From Candidatus Delongbacteria bacterium (GTDB taxonomy: Bacteria > CAIWAD01), in contig JBAYTZ010000002.1 of NCBI GenBank assembly GCA_041675285.1, positions 62,001 to 126,000 on the forward strand: a stretch of 64,000 nucleotides of DNA, in the 5' to 3' direction. Below are positions 42,292 to 52,054 of the stretch, in pieces. Within the stretch, counting starts at the first letter, position 1. Each line of letters starts with the position of its first letter. The notes beneath the pieces were generated by a model that saw only the letters and a program-made list of their open reading frames with translations, was not told the origin of the DNA and did no database searches. The position numbers and the translations under genes were made by a program.

Positions 42292-44067
42292 CTAGCAGTC
42301 GGCGAGGGCCGGGGCCAGCAGGGCCTCCAGGCGCGCGCGCTGGGCGGCCACCACGGGCGGGATGGAGGCCAGGTTCTCCCCCGGATAGGCCGCACCGGCG
42401 GCCAGGGTCAGCAGGCCGCTCATCTCGCGCTCGAGGTTCTGGGTCATCTCCTCCAACCGCCGGCGGCAGGACTCGCTGCCGTCGTCCGCGGCCCGCAGTC
42501 GTTCCAGCTGATCCACGTTGAGCACCAGTTCCGCCGCCAGGTGGTGCGGACGCTCCGCGGGCGTGAGACAAATCCGCCCGTGGATGTGGTCCACCATCTC
42601 CTCCAGGCTGTACTCGCGGTTGAACCAGGCCAGGTTGGGACCCGGGCAGACCGCCACGGGCAGCGGCTCCTGGTCGGGATCCAGCTCCATCAGGGCCCCG
42701 TTGCCCAGGTGGTCGCAGATGCAGGCCTTGTCCAGCACGGCCCGGCGGCCGCCCACATCTCCCACGTCCAGCAGCTCCAGCTTGCGGCGCTGCCAGGCCG
42801 CGGAGGCCGTGCAGAGCGGGCGCGGGCCGAACTCCACGCTGGAGACCAGGTAGCCCTTGGGGCAGTTGGAGCCCGGCTTCTGGTTCTCCTCGCGCGCCCG
42901 GCTCCAGGTCTCGGAGCTGGAGCGGCGCAGGTTGTGGAAGGGCACGCCCAGGGGCGAGGCGTCGGAGAGGTAGAGGTCGTCCGGGCCGGCCTCGGCCAGC
43001 AGGCGGCGCGTGTCCGGATCCAGCCGGGTCACTTCGGGCACCAGCAGGAAGGGGCTGGCCCAGCCCGTGGCGTCCACCTGGTACTCGGCGTGCAGGCGGG
43101 CGGCCTCGCCGTGGACGCCCAGCCCGCCCTGGACCGTGAGCCGGCTGCGGCAGGCCTCGTCGGGCAGGTCGGCGCCCAGCCCGGCGGAGCGCAGGCAGGA
43201 CTCCACCAGCGGCCGCAGCTCGGCGCGCAGCTGCTCGCGGCGTTCGCGGAACTCGGCCAGCAGGCCGTTCAGCAGGCGGCCGCCGGAGCCGAAGGCGTGG
43301 CCGCCGCAGTTCAGGCCCGATTCCACCCGGTATTCGAAGACCTCCAGGCCCAGCCCGGCCAGCAGCTTGCCCTGGGCCAGGGCCGAGCGGAAGTCGCTCA
43401 CCTTGACGATGATCCGTTTGCGCGCGCGGCCCTCGGCGTCGCGGTAGAAGTCCCGGAACTGGGCCATGTACTTGTAGAGTCGCTTGTTGAGGCCGGCGGA
43501 AACCACCACGGCGGCTTCCAGGCGGCTGTTGGCGAAGCCGCGCAGGGCGGCCAGCGCATCCCCCTGCTCCGGCGGGCCGGGCCGGCCCTCAACGTCCACG
43601 GGCACGCGGTCCAGCTTGGCCATGATGTTCACGTCGATGGAGCCCGGCTTCATGCCCCGGGTGAGCTCCTGCTGGCGCTCCTCGCAGCCCGGCTGGCCGC
43701 GGCGGGCCAGCAGGGTCTCCCAGTTGCGGCGCAGGGCGGAGCCGTCCGGCAGCAGGCGGAAGTAGCGCTCCTTCTGGTTGGGCTGGAAGAAGGGCTGGTG
43801 GCGGATCTCGTCGAAGGCCTCCTGCACCAGCTCGTGCAGCAGGTCCAGATAGGCCGTGATCCGGCGGGCGCGGCTGTCCTCGGCCTTGCGCGGAATGCCC
43901 TCGAAAGGCCGCTGGAAGCGCAGGCAGAGGGCCTCGCGCATCTGCTCGATCAGCACGTCGTCCACCAGCGAGAGGCAGGAATCGATCCCCAGCGGCGCCA
44001 CGCGCAGGGGAGTATCAATGGTGAATCCCGTTCCCATCACGGGAATGTGAAAGCTCTGCTCCGTCAC
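42292..44067 (-). CDS. conserved protein of unknown function, about 590 residues
   Basis: A 591-residue protein with GTG start at 44067 and AAGGCGG before it. Conserved-looking blocks are FHIPVMGTGFTIDTPLRV, SIDVNIMAKLD, ALRGFANS, VKVSDFRSALAQGKLLAGLG, YRVESGLNCGGHAF, LLVPEVTRLD, LSDASPLGVPF and CPKGYLVSSVEF. Cys-rich text follows (DKACICDHLGNGAL, AVCPGPNLAWFN). The pattern of short glycine-containing strands ending in SAG, KVSDF and ESGLNCGG suggests a TIM-barrel enzyme, perhaps with a cofactor. I recall uncharacterised proteins of this kind in other bacteria but cannot name a function. No signal peptide; single gene. Confidence 0.7.
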   Translation of the reverse strand: MTEQSFHIPVMGTGFTIDTPLRVAPLGIDSCLSLVDDVLIEQMREALCLRFQRPFEGIPRKAEDSRARRITAYLDLLHELVQEAFDEIRHQPFFQPNQKERYFRLLPDGSALRRNWETLLARRGQPGCEERQQELTRGMKPGSIDVNIMAKLDRVPVDVEGRPGPPEQGDALAALRGFANSRLEAAVVVSAGLNKRLYKYMAQFRDFYRDAEGRARKRIIVKVSDFRSALAQGKLLAGLGLEVFEYRVESGLNCGGHAFGSGGRLLNGLLAEFRERREQLRAELRPLVESCLRSAGLGADLPDEACRSRLTVQGGLGVHGEAARLHAEYQVDATGWASPFLLVPEVTRLDPDTRRLLAEAGPDDLYLSDASPLGVPFHNLRRSSSETWSRAREENQKPGSNCPKGYLVSSVEFGPRPLCTASAAWQRRKLELLDVGDVGGRRAVLDKACICDHLGNGALMELDPDQEPLPVAVCPGPNLAWFNREYSLEEMVDHIHGRICLTPAERPHHLAAELVLNVDQLERLRAADDGSESCRRRLEEMTQNLEREMSGLLTLAAGAAYPGENLASIPPVVAAQRARLEALLAPALADC

Positions 44068-44298
44068 GGATCCGCCTTTCCGGGAGCCAGGACTCCCTGA
44101 GCGCGGCCCGCCAAAGGCATGCAGGGGGGCGGCCGCGGTGTGGATGTTAGCGGGCTTAATGTCGTGATGTGAAGCCCGCGGGCCAAGCCGCGGTGGCGGC
44201 AAGACGGGAATTTATCTCCGTATCCCGCACGGATCATGTACTCGCCCAGGGGCCCGCCTCCCCGTGGGAACGGACGCGGCGGGACAATTGGCCGGGCC

Positions 44299-47200
44299 TC
44301 AGGCCGCGTCCAGGGTCTCGCGCACCTTCTGGAGCAGGCCGGCCATGTCGAAAGGCTTCTGGATGAACTGCCCGCCCAGTTCCAGGATGCCGTGGCGCGC
44401 GATGGATTCCTCGGTGTAGCCGGACATGAAGATCACGCGCGGGGCATTGGGCAGCCCGCGCAGCCGCTCGGCCAGCTCGCGCCCGCCCATCACGGGCATG
44501 ATCACGTCGGTGAGCACCAGCTGGATGGGCGTGGTCCCGCCCAGCACGCGCAGCGCCTGTTCGCCGTCGCCGGCCTCCAGCACCTGGTAGCCGTGGCCCT
44601 TCAGGATGCGCACGGCCAGGCGGCGGACCATCTCCTCATCCTCCACCACCAGCACGGTCTCGCTGCCGCGCAGGCGCGTGCCCACCGCGGGCTCCACCAC
44701 CCGACGCCCCGCCTGGCCCGCCGCGGCGGGCAGGTGGATCTGGAACACGGTGCCCCGGCCGGCTTCGCTCTCCACCCAGATGTAGCCGCCGATCTGCTTG
44801 ACGATGCCGTAGACCGTGGCCAGGCCCAGCCCCGTGCCCTTGCCCTTCTCCTTGGTGGTGAAGAAGGGTTCGAAGACCCGGGCCAGCACGTCGGCCGGCA
44901 TGCCCTGGCCCGTGTCGGAGACTTCCAGCAGGCAGTAGCGGCCGGGGGGCATGGGCCGGTGGGCCAGGCAGTAGGCCTCGTCGGCTTGGAACTGCGCCGT
45001 GCGGATGCTCAGGCTGCCCCCGTCGGGCATGGCGTCGCGGGAGTTCACCGCCAGGTTCACCACCACCTGCTCCAACTGGCCCACGTCGCCCAGCACGGCG
45101 GGCAGCTCGGCCTCCAGCTGGATGTGCAGGCGGATGTCCTCGCCGATCAGGCGCTGGAGCATGCGGTTCATGTCGCTGACGATGACGTTCAGGGCCACGG
45201 GCTCCAGCTGCAGCACCTGGCGCCGGCTGAAGGCCAGCAGCTGCCGGGTGAGCCGCGCGGCCCGCTCGCCGGCGGCGGCCACTTGTTCCAGCTGCTCCAG
45301 CACGGGGTCGCCGCTCAGGAACTGGCTGCGCAGCAGGTCCACGTGGCCATTGATCACGGTGAGCAGATTGTTGAAGTCGTGGGCCACGCCGCCGGCCAGC
45401 CGGCCGATGGACTCCATTTTCTGGGCCTGGAAGAACTGCTGCTGCAGGGCCTTGTACTGGGTGATGTCGAACAGGTAGCCCTGCATGCGCCGCAGCTGGC
45501 CCTCCTCGTCGAAGGTGCCCAGCACGTTCATGATCACGTGGATGGGTTCGCCGGCCAGGTTGCGCAGCTCGGCCTCTTCGTATTCCAGCCGCTGTTCGCT
45601 CTTCAGCCGCTCCAGCAGGTCGTGGCGGACCTGGGCATCCGGGTAGAGCACGGTGACGTTGGTGTCCAGGGCCTGCTCGCGCGATTCGAAGCCGAACAGC
45701 CGCAGGTAGGCCGGATTGCAGTCCAGCAGGCCGCCGTCCGCCGTGGAGATGTAGTCCGCCGTGAGATCGTTCTCGAAGAAGCGCCGGTAGTGGGCCTCGC
45801 TCTGGCGCAGGGCCTCCTCGGCCCGTTTGCGTTCGCTGATGTCCTCGGTCAGCACCACGATGCGATCCACCGCGCCCGTCTCGTCGGGGATGGCGTAGAA
45901 GTGCTGGGCCACCCACTCCGCCGAGCCCGGCCGCCGGCCCAGGGTGCGGGCTTCGGGGATGGCCAGCCGCCCGCCCTCGCGGTAGACGCGGCGGATCTCG
46001 GGCCACCAGCCCTGGTTGTAGTCGTCGCGCTCGTCCAGTTCCAGTTGCGGGCGCACGCGCCGCATGTCCGACTGGATTTCCGCGTCGGGAATGGCCCAGA
46101 TGCGCTGCCAGGCGCTGTTGTGGCTGAGCAGGCGTCCGTCGCGGTCCCGCACGCTGATGCCGAGCGGCGAGGATTCGAGCACGGCCCGCATGAACTGCTC
46201 GTTGGCGCGCAGCGCGCGCTCGGCCTCCAGGCGGTCCGTGATGTCCAGCACGGCGGAGGTGACCCCCGCCTCCACATGCTCGTGGTCGATGGGCGTCGAG
46301 CTGAGCAGCACGCGGATCAGGCGGCCGTCCTTGCGCCGCCAGTTGGTCTCCACCACGCCTGTGCCCACCGCCTTCATCTGGCGGTAGATGGCGCGGCCCG
46401 TCTCCTCCCAGGTCCGCTCGTCCGGGTAGAGCAGCCGGGCCGGCTGGTCCAGCAGCTCCTCGCGCGAGTAGCCCGTGATCCGGCAGAGGGACTCGTTGAG
46501 TTCGTTGATCCGCCGCTCGCGGGTCAGCCCGATGCCGACGGGCGCCACGCGGAAGATGCTCACCAGCCGCTCCTCGCTGCGGCGCAGCGCCTCGGCGGCC
46601 GCGCGGTGGGCCTCCTCGGACTCCAGCGCCTGGGCCAGCAGGGCCAGGACCTGCTGGTCCTCCGGACCCGGGCTTCGTCGTTCGGTCCACACCACGCAGA
46701 GGGAGCCCACCACCTCGCCCGTCGGCGAGTTGACCGGGTAGCCAAGTCCGCTGTGGAAGCGGAAGCGCCGGATGTTGGGGTCGCACTCCGCGTAAGGAGT
46801 CTCCTGCAGGTTTTCGACGTAGCGGGGTTCGCTCCACTGGATCACGCCGGAGCAAAAGGGCGTGCCCAGCTCCAGCCCGTCCTCGTACTCCGCCGGGACC
46901 TGCCAGCGGCCCAGGGCCTTCACTCGGCCGCTCTCCACGCGGTTGTAGAGGACCGTGCCGCCCGGCAGCAGCCGGCCCGCCAGTCCGGTGATGTCCTGCA
47001 CGTTCTCGAGGTAGTCGCCGCCCCGGGCGGCCAGCACGGCGGAGATGTCCGCCAGTTTGGCCCGGCCCGCGCGCAGCTCCTGTTCGGCCTGCTTGCGCTC
47101 CGTCACGTCCCGGGCCACGGCCAGCAGAACCTCGCGCCCGAACCAGAGGCCCCGGGTCAGGCTGAGTTCCATGGGGAAGGTGGCGCCGTCCGCCCGCTTG

Positions 47201-48213
47201 CCCGTGGTCTCCAGGCACACGAGTTCGCCGGACAGCACGCGCGCGATCTGTCGGCCCAGCGCCGCGCGGTCCACCAGGCCCTCCGGGAAGAGAAAGTCCG
47301 GCCGGGCGCCGAGGAAGCGCTCCTGCGGGTGACCGAACAGCTCGGCCGCGGCGCGGTTCACGTGCAGGAGCGTGCCGCCGCCGTCCACCACGCCCACCAC
47401 CTCGCTCAGCCCGTTCAGGATGCCCTCGTAGGTGGCGCGGGACTGGGCCAGCTCCTGCTCCGTGCGCAGGCGTTCGGTGACGTCCCGGGCGGCGGCGAAG
47501 ATCAGCCCGTCCTCCAGGCTGGCGCTCAGTTCCAGCCAGCGCAGGCCCTGCCGGGTCTGCAGCGGCAGGATCTGTCCCTTCACGTTTTCGCCGTCCAGGA
47601 CCCGCTGCAGGCTGGTTCGCATCAGTTCATGCTGCTCGGGCGGCACGAACTCGAAGGCGCTGCGCCCCTCCAGCTCGGCCAGCGGCTGGTCCATCAGCAC
47701 TTCCCACTGGGGGTTCAGGCGCCGGATCCGCCCCTGGGAATCGTAGATGCCGAGCAGCTCGCCCGAGCGCTCGAAATAGCGCCGCAGCTCGTCGGTGCGT
47801 TCCCGCAGGGCCTCTTCCGCCTCCCGGCGCGCCACGCGCTGCCGCCGCTGCTCCACGGCCTCGCGCACGGCGAAGGGCAGGCGGGTGAGATGCTCCTTGA
47901 GGATGTAGTCGGTGGCGCCCGCCTTCAGGCAGGCCACGGCCGTGGCCTCGTTGATGGACCCTGTGAACAGGATGACCGGACGTTCCGCGTCCTGCGCCAG
48001 GGAGAGGCCCAGCGCCTCCATGCCCGTGAAGGCGGGCATGGAGTAGTCGGTGATCACCAGCTCCGGCTGGAAGTCCGCCAGTTCGCGCCGGAACTCGTCC
48101 CGCGTCTCCACGTGGCGGTGCTCGAATTGCAAGCCCTCGTGACGCAACTCGCGCAGGGCCAGTTCCACGTCGTGAAGCTTGTCCTCGGCGATGAGGATTC
48201 GCAGCAGGGACAT
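44299..48213 (-). CDS. hybrid histidine kinase (REC-PAS/GAF-HisKA-HATPase-REC)
   Basis: A 1304-residue cytoplasmic sensor without membrane helices. An N-terminal receiver (1-120, D56 in VITDYSMP) is followed by PAS domains, one GAF-like domain (about 390-540) and more PAS domains. HisKA has the acceptor H945 in GGVAHDFNNLL, then comes an ATPase domain with DTGQGMP and TGLGLATV. A C-terminal receiver ends the chain (LTDVIMPVMGG). Start ATG at 48213 overlaps the response-regulator stop (TGATG), with GGAGGG before it. The N-terminal receiver may take phosphate from the upstream kinase. The signal is unknown. Confidence 0.9.
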   Translation of the reverse strand: MSLLRILIAEDKLHDVELALRELRHEGLQFEHRHVETRDEFRRELADFQPELVITDYSMPAFTGMEALGLSLAQDAERPVILFTGSINEATAVACLKAGATDYILKEHLTRLPFAVREAVEQRRQRVARREAEEALRERTDELRRYFERSGELLGIYDSQGRIRRLNPQWEVLMDQPLAELEGRSAFEFVPPEQHELMRTSLQRVLDGENVKGQILPLQTRQGLRWLELSASLEDGLIFAAARDVTERLRTEQELAQSRATYEGILNGLSEVVGVVDGGGTLLHVNRAAAELFGHPQERFLGARPDFLFPEGLVDRAALGRQIARVLSGELVCLETTGKRADGATFPMELSLTRGLWFGREVLLAVARDVTERKQAEQELRAGRAKLADISAVLAARGGDYLENVQDITGLAGRLLPGGTVLYNRVESGRVKALGRWQVPAEYEDGLELGTPFCSGVIQWSEPRYVENLQETPYAECDPNIRRFRFHSGLGYPVNSPTGEVVGSLCVVWTERRSPGPEDQQVLALLAQALESEEAHRAAAEALRRSEERLVSIFRVAPVGIGLTRERRINELNESLCRITGYSREELLDQPARLLYPDERTWEETGRAIYRQMKAVGTGVVETNWRRKDGRLIRVLLSSTPIDHEHVEAGVTSAVLDITDRLEAERALRANEQFMRAVLESSPLGISVRDRDGRLLSHNSAWQRIWAIPDAEIQSDMRRVRPQLELDERDDYNQGWWPEIRRVYREGGRLAIPEARTLGRRPGSAEWVAQHFYAIPDETGAVDRIVVLTEDISERKRAEEALRQSEAHYRRFFENDLTADYISTADGGLLDCNPAYLRLFGFESREQALDTNVTVLYPDAQVRHDLLERLKSEQRLEYEEAELRNLAGEPIHVIMNVLGTFDEEGQLRRMQGYLFDITQYKALQQQFFQAQKMESIGRLAGGVAHDFNNLLTVINGHVDLLRSQFLSGDPVLEQLEQVAAAGERAARLTRQLLAFSRRQVLQLEPVALNVIVSDMNRMLQRLIGEDIRLHIQLEAELPAVLGDVGQLEQVVVNLAVNSRDAMPDGGSLSIRTAQFQADEAYCLAHRPMPPGRYCLLEVSDTGQGMPADVLARVFEPFFTTKEKGKGTGLGLATVYGIVKQIGGYIWVESEAGRGTVFQIHLPAAAGQAGRRVVEPAVGTRLRGSETVLVVEDEEMVRRLAVRILKGHGYQVLEAGDGEQALRVLGGTTPIQLVLTDVIMPVMGGRELAERLRGLPNAPRVIFMSGYTEESIARHGILELGGQFIQKPFDMAGLLQKVRETLDAA

Positions 48214-48665
48214 CAACCCTCCCGACCTTCATCCGGCGCCTGGTTGAGCAGGAGCCAATACAAACCCACCTGGCGGACCGACTCCATGAACTGCTCGAAG
48301 TCCACGGGCTTCACGATGTAGCTGTTGACGCCCAGCCGGTAGCTCTCCAGCAGGTCGCGCTCCTCGCGCGAGCTGGTGAGCATCACCACGGGCACGGTGC
48401 GCAGGTGGGCGTCGGCCTTGATGGCCCGCAGCACTTCCAGTCCGTCCACCTTGGGAAGCTTGAGGTCGAGCAGGATCAGGCGCGGGCGGACCCGCTCGGC
48501 CGCGGCGAAGGGGCCCCGGCCGAACAGGAAGTCCAGGGCCTGCGCGCCGTCCGGCAGCACGCGAACCTCGTTGGCGATGTTGTGCTTGCGCAGGGCGCGC
48601 AGGGTCAACTCGGCGTCGCGCGGATCATCCTCCACCAGCAGGATCTCCAGGTTCTGCGTGCTCAT
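48213..48665 (-). CDS. single-domain response regulator (Rcp1-like)
   Basis: A 150-residue receiver-only protein: EILLVEDDPRDAELTLRAL with acidic residues 13-14, phospho-acceptor D67 in ILLDLKLPKVDGLEV, MLTSS and the Lys of IVKPVDFEQF. This is the Rcp1/CheY-like type commonly paired with phytochrome-like or PAS kinases. It overlaps the kinase upstream (ATGA) and the hybrid kinase downstream (TGATG), so it may shuttle phosphate between the two. Confidence 0.9.
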   Translation of the reverse strand: MSTQNLEILLVEDDPRDAELTLRALRKHNIANEVRVLPDGAQALDFLFGRGPFAAAERVRPRLILLDLKLPKVDGLEVLRAIKADAHLRTVPVVMLTSSREERDLLESYRLGVNSYIVKPVDFEQFMESVRQVGLYWLLLNQAPDEGREG

Positions 48666-51600
48666 GACTCCTCCCCGTGTTCCGGCAGCCGGAAGTGGAA
48701 GCAGGCGCCGCCCGCCGGCTCGCCCTCGGCCTGCACCTGGCCGCCGTGCCGGCGCACGATGCGCTGCACCAGGGCCAGACCCACTCCCGATCCCTCGTAC
48801 TCGTGGGCGGCGTGCAGACGCTGGAACACGCCGAACAGCTTGTGGCCGTACGCGGGATCGAAGCCCGCGCCCTGATCGCGCACGCTGTAACGGCAAACGC
48901 CGTCCTGCACGTCGCCCGTCACTTCCACGCGCTTCACGGCGGCGTGACGGCTGAATTTCACGGCGTTGCCCAGCAGATTGAGCCAGACCTGGCGCAGCAG
49001 GCCGCGGTCACCCCAGACCGGGGGCAGGCCGCCCAGCTCCAGCGCGCAGCCGCCGTCGGCCTCGTGGGCGCTGATCTCCGGGTAAACCTCGCGCACCAGG
49101 GCCTCCATGTCCACCCACTCCCGCCGCAGTTCGACGCGCGAGACCCTCGAGAGGGAGAGCAGGTCGAAGATGAGCCGGTCCATCTGCCGGGTGGAATCGC
49201 GGATCACGCCCAGCAGGCGCCGGGCCTCAGCGTCCAGGGCATCCGCGTGGTCCTCCTCCAGCATGCGCGAGAAGCCGTCCACGGCCCGCAGCGGCGAGCG
49301 CAGGTCGTGGCTGACGGAATAGGTGAAGGCCTCCAGTTCCTCGTTGGCCGCCTGGAGCTGCGCGGTGCGCTCCACCACCCGGCGCTCCAACTCGCTGGAG
49401 TGCCGCGCCACCTCCGCCTGCAGGCGGTGCTGATGCAGGGCCACGGCCAGCTGGCAGGCCAGCTCCAGCCCGATCTCGCGCTCCCGGGCGCTGAACTCCG
49501 CGCCGCAGGGCCGGCAGAGGTTGAGCGAACCCAGCAGCCCGCCCCCGCAGACCAGCGGCAGGTGCAGGAACTCGCCAAGCCCCACGTTCACCAGTTCGCC
49601 GTGGATGCCCGCCAGATCCGTGCGCAGGTCCTCCACGCTCTGGCGCACGATCTGGCTGCGCCGCAGCAGGTCCAGGTCCTGTTCGCGCAGCCGGAAGCGC
49701 GTGCCCGGTCCGCGCAGGTCCGGGCCGTCGCCCGCCACGCAGATGATCTCGCCCTGGCCCTGGTCGTCGAACAGGGCCAGCGAAATCCGCGGGCAGGGCA
49801 CCAGCCGCAGCAGGCCGTTCAGCACCAGGCTCTCGATCTCCGCCGGCGCGCGGGCCTCCAGCACGGCGGAATCGATGGCGTGGACCAGTTCCAGGCGCCG
49901 CGAGCTGGTCCGCAGCTCGTCCAGCATGCGCAGCGTCTCGCTCTGGTCCTGCATCAGCAGGGCGAACTGGCCGCGCCGCGGCGCATAGGCGATGAACTGG
50001 TAGTGCCGGCCGGTCTCCGGGCTGTAGCGCTCAAAGGCGTCCGGGATCTCCGAGAGAGCCACGGCCCCGAAGCGCCGGATCCACTCCTCCTCCACCTGGG
50101 GCAGGACCTCGCGCACGCGGCGGCCGATCAGCTCCGTCGCCCGCAGACCGGTCATCTGCTCGTAGGCCGGGTTCACTTCCAGGAAGACGTAGTCGGAGGG
50201 CCGGCCGGCGGCGTCCGTCAACACCTCGTGCAGGGCGAAGCCCGAAGTCAGGGAACGGAAGAGCGTCCGGTAGCGGGACTCGCTCTCCAGCAGGTCGGCC
50301 TCCGCCGCCTTGCGCTGGCTGATGTCGCGCACCACCGCCAGGATCCGCGACTGATCGCCCAGCAGGACGTAGCGCAGGTTCACCTCCGCCCAGAAGACGT
50401 GGCCCCCGGCTGTGCGCGAACGCCACTCGAAGAGCTGCGGACCCTCTTCCCGGGCCTTGCGCAGCCACTCGCCGGCTTCGCGCACTGTGTAACCCTCCTC
50501 GCCGCAGCTGAAGCGGTCGAAGTCCCCTGCCAGGACGTCCTCCTCGCGGACGCCGTAGAGGTCGAGGGTGCGCCGGTTCACCTGGAGGATCCGGCCGGTC
50601 TCCGCATCGTGGATGAAGACCGCGTCGTGCATGGAGTCGAAGATCTCGCGGAAGCGCTGCTCGCTCTCCTCCAGCCGGCGCCGGTCGCGCAGGCGCTCCG
50701 TCACGTCCAGGGCCAGCACCAACTCGGCGCGGTGCAGGGCGAAGTCCAGGGTGTGCGAGGTGATCTCCACTTGGATCTCCTCGCCGCTCTTCTTCAGGTG
50801 GCGCCAGATGCCGGCCTCGTCGCGGCCGGCGTGGCCGCGGGCCAGGTTGTCCAGCAGGGCGGGCAGGTCCTCGGGGGGCCGGATGTCGGAGATGCGCATC
50901 CGCAGGAACTCGGCGCGGCTCCAGCCGTAGGAGGCCACGGCCGCGTCGTTGACCGCCAGAAAGGCCAGGCTCTCCTGGTCGAAGACCCACATGGGAAGCG
51001 GATTGGCGTCGAAGAGCAGGCGGTAGCGCTCCTCGCTCTCGCGCAGGGCCGCCTCGGCCTGGCGGCGGATGGTCACGTCCTGCACCACGACCACGAAGCG
51101 GCGGGGCGGGCCGCCGGGCTCGGGCAGCGCCGAGACCGTCAGGTCCACCCAGACCAGGCCGCCGCCCTGGCGACGCAGGCGCTGCTCCAGCCGGTGCTCG
51201 CGCCGCTCGCCCTTGAGCAGGGCCGCCAAGCCCTCGCGGTTGGCGGCCTGGCTCTCGGGGTGCTGGATCTCCAGTGGATTGACCAGCTCGAGCTCCTTGC
51301 GCGAGTAGCCGACGATCTCGCAGAAGCGCTGGTTGGCGCGCTCGATGCGGTGCTCGGTCCAGTCGAAGAGCAGCACGCCTACGGCGGCCTGCTCGAAGAG
51401 GGCGCGGAAGCGCTCCTCGCTGACCTGCAGGGCCTCCTCCGCCGCGCGACGCTCGCTGATATCGTGGACCAGGGCCAGCACCACGCGCTGGCCGCGCAGG
51501 TCCGCCCCGCGCAGTTTCACGTCCGCCCAGAACAGGCTGCCGTTCTTGCGCCGCGCCTGCCACTGGAAGAGCTGGGGCTGGCCCTGGGCCGCCTGCTGGA

Positions 51601-52036
51601 TGCGGGCCAGGGCTTCGGACTCCGTCCAGAGGCCCTGATTGGAACTCAGGTCGCCCAGATTCAGCGACTCCATCTCCGCGGGCGTGTAGCCGAACAGGGC
51701 CTCGACGGTGGAGTTGGCCTGCAGGATGCGCCCCGTCCGCGGATCGTGCAGGAAGATGGCGTCGCCCACCCCGTCGAAGATGGCGCGCAGGCGGTCCTCG
51801 GACTCCCGACTGAGTTGCAGCAGGGTCTGCTGCTCCTGGAAGGCGCGCCGGGCCAGGCTCACCACCAGCAGGGCGGTGACCCCCACGTAGAACCAGCCTT
51901 TCCAGGTCTGCAGGGCCGAGTAGCGGACGGGGTCCGGCACCAGGATCCCCAGCACGTGGTCGCTGAGCAGGATCCAGGCCACGCCGAAGCCCGCGTAGGT
52001 GCCGGCGATCTTCCAGGCTCGTTGCGATGGAGACAT
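48662..52036 (-). CDS. membrane-anchored multi-PAS/GAF sensor histidine kinase
   Basis: A 1124-residue kinase with two membrane helices near the N-terminus (about 9-30 and 46-63). At least five PAS domains follow (each ending in a V-x-D-I-S/T-E/Q-R-like line), and a GAF domain lies near 755-880. HisKA has H910 in YSVSHDLRSPL, and the ATPase domain has LLGNAVKFS, DQGAGFD and GSGVGLALV. All kinase boxes are intact. The C-terminal half resembles bacteriophytochrome-type kinases. Start ATG at 52036 with GGAG before it, 18 bases after the adenosine deaminase stop. Confidence 0.9.
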   Translation of the reverse strand: MSPSQRAWKIAGTYAGFGVAWILLSDHVLGILVPDPVRYSALQTWKGWFYVGVTALLVVSLARRAFQEQQTLLQLSRESEDRLRAIFDGVGDAIFLHDPRTGRILQANSTVEALFGYTPAEMESLNLGDLSSNQGLWTESEALARIQQAAQGQPQLFQWQARRKNGSLFWADVKLRGADLRGQRVVLALVHDISERRAAEEALQVSEERFRALFEQAAVGVLLFDWTEHRIERANQRFCEIVGYSRKELELVNPLEIQHPESQAANREGLAALLKGERREHRLEQRLRRQGGGLVWVDLTVSALPEPGGPPRRFVVVVQDVTIRRQAEAALRESEERYRLLFDANPLPMWVFDQESLAFLAVNDAAVASYGWSRAEFLRMRISDIRPPEDLPALLDNLARGHAGRDEAGIWRHLKKSGEEIQVEITSHTLDFALHRAELVLALDVTERLRDRRRLEESEQRFREIFDSMHDAVFIHDAETGRILQVNRRTLDLYGVREEDVLAGDFDRFSCGEEGYTVREAGEWLRKAREEGPQLFEWRSRTAGGHVFWAEVNLRYVLLGDQSRILAVVRDISQRKAAEADLLESESRYRTLFRSLTSGFALHEVLTDAAGRPSDYVFLEVNPAYEQMTGLRATELIGRRVREVLPQVEEEWIRRFGAVALSEIPDAFERYSPETGRHYQFIAYAPRRGQFALLMQDQSETLRMLDELRTSSRRLELVHAIDSAVLEARAPAEIESLVLNGLLRLVPCPRISLALFDDQGQGEIICVAGDGPDLRGPGTRFRLREQDLDLLRRSQIVRQSVEDLRTDLAGIHGELVNVGLGEFLHLPLVCGGGLLGSLNLCRPCGAEFSAREREIGLELACQLAVALHQHRLQAEVARHSSELERRVVERTAQLQAANEELEAFTYSVSHDLRSPLRAVDGFSRMLEEDHADALDAEARRLLGVIRDSTRQMDRLIFDLLSLSRVSRVELRREWVDMEALVREVYPEISAHEADGGCALELGGLPPVWGDRGLLRQVWLNLLGNAVKFSRHAAVKRVEVTGDVQDGVCRYSVRDQGAGFDPAYGHKLFGVFQRLHAAHEYEGSGVGLALVQRIVRRHGGQVQAEGEPAGGACFHFRLPEHGEES

Positions 52037-52054
52037 GCGCACTCCGTCGTTGAT

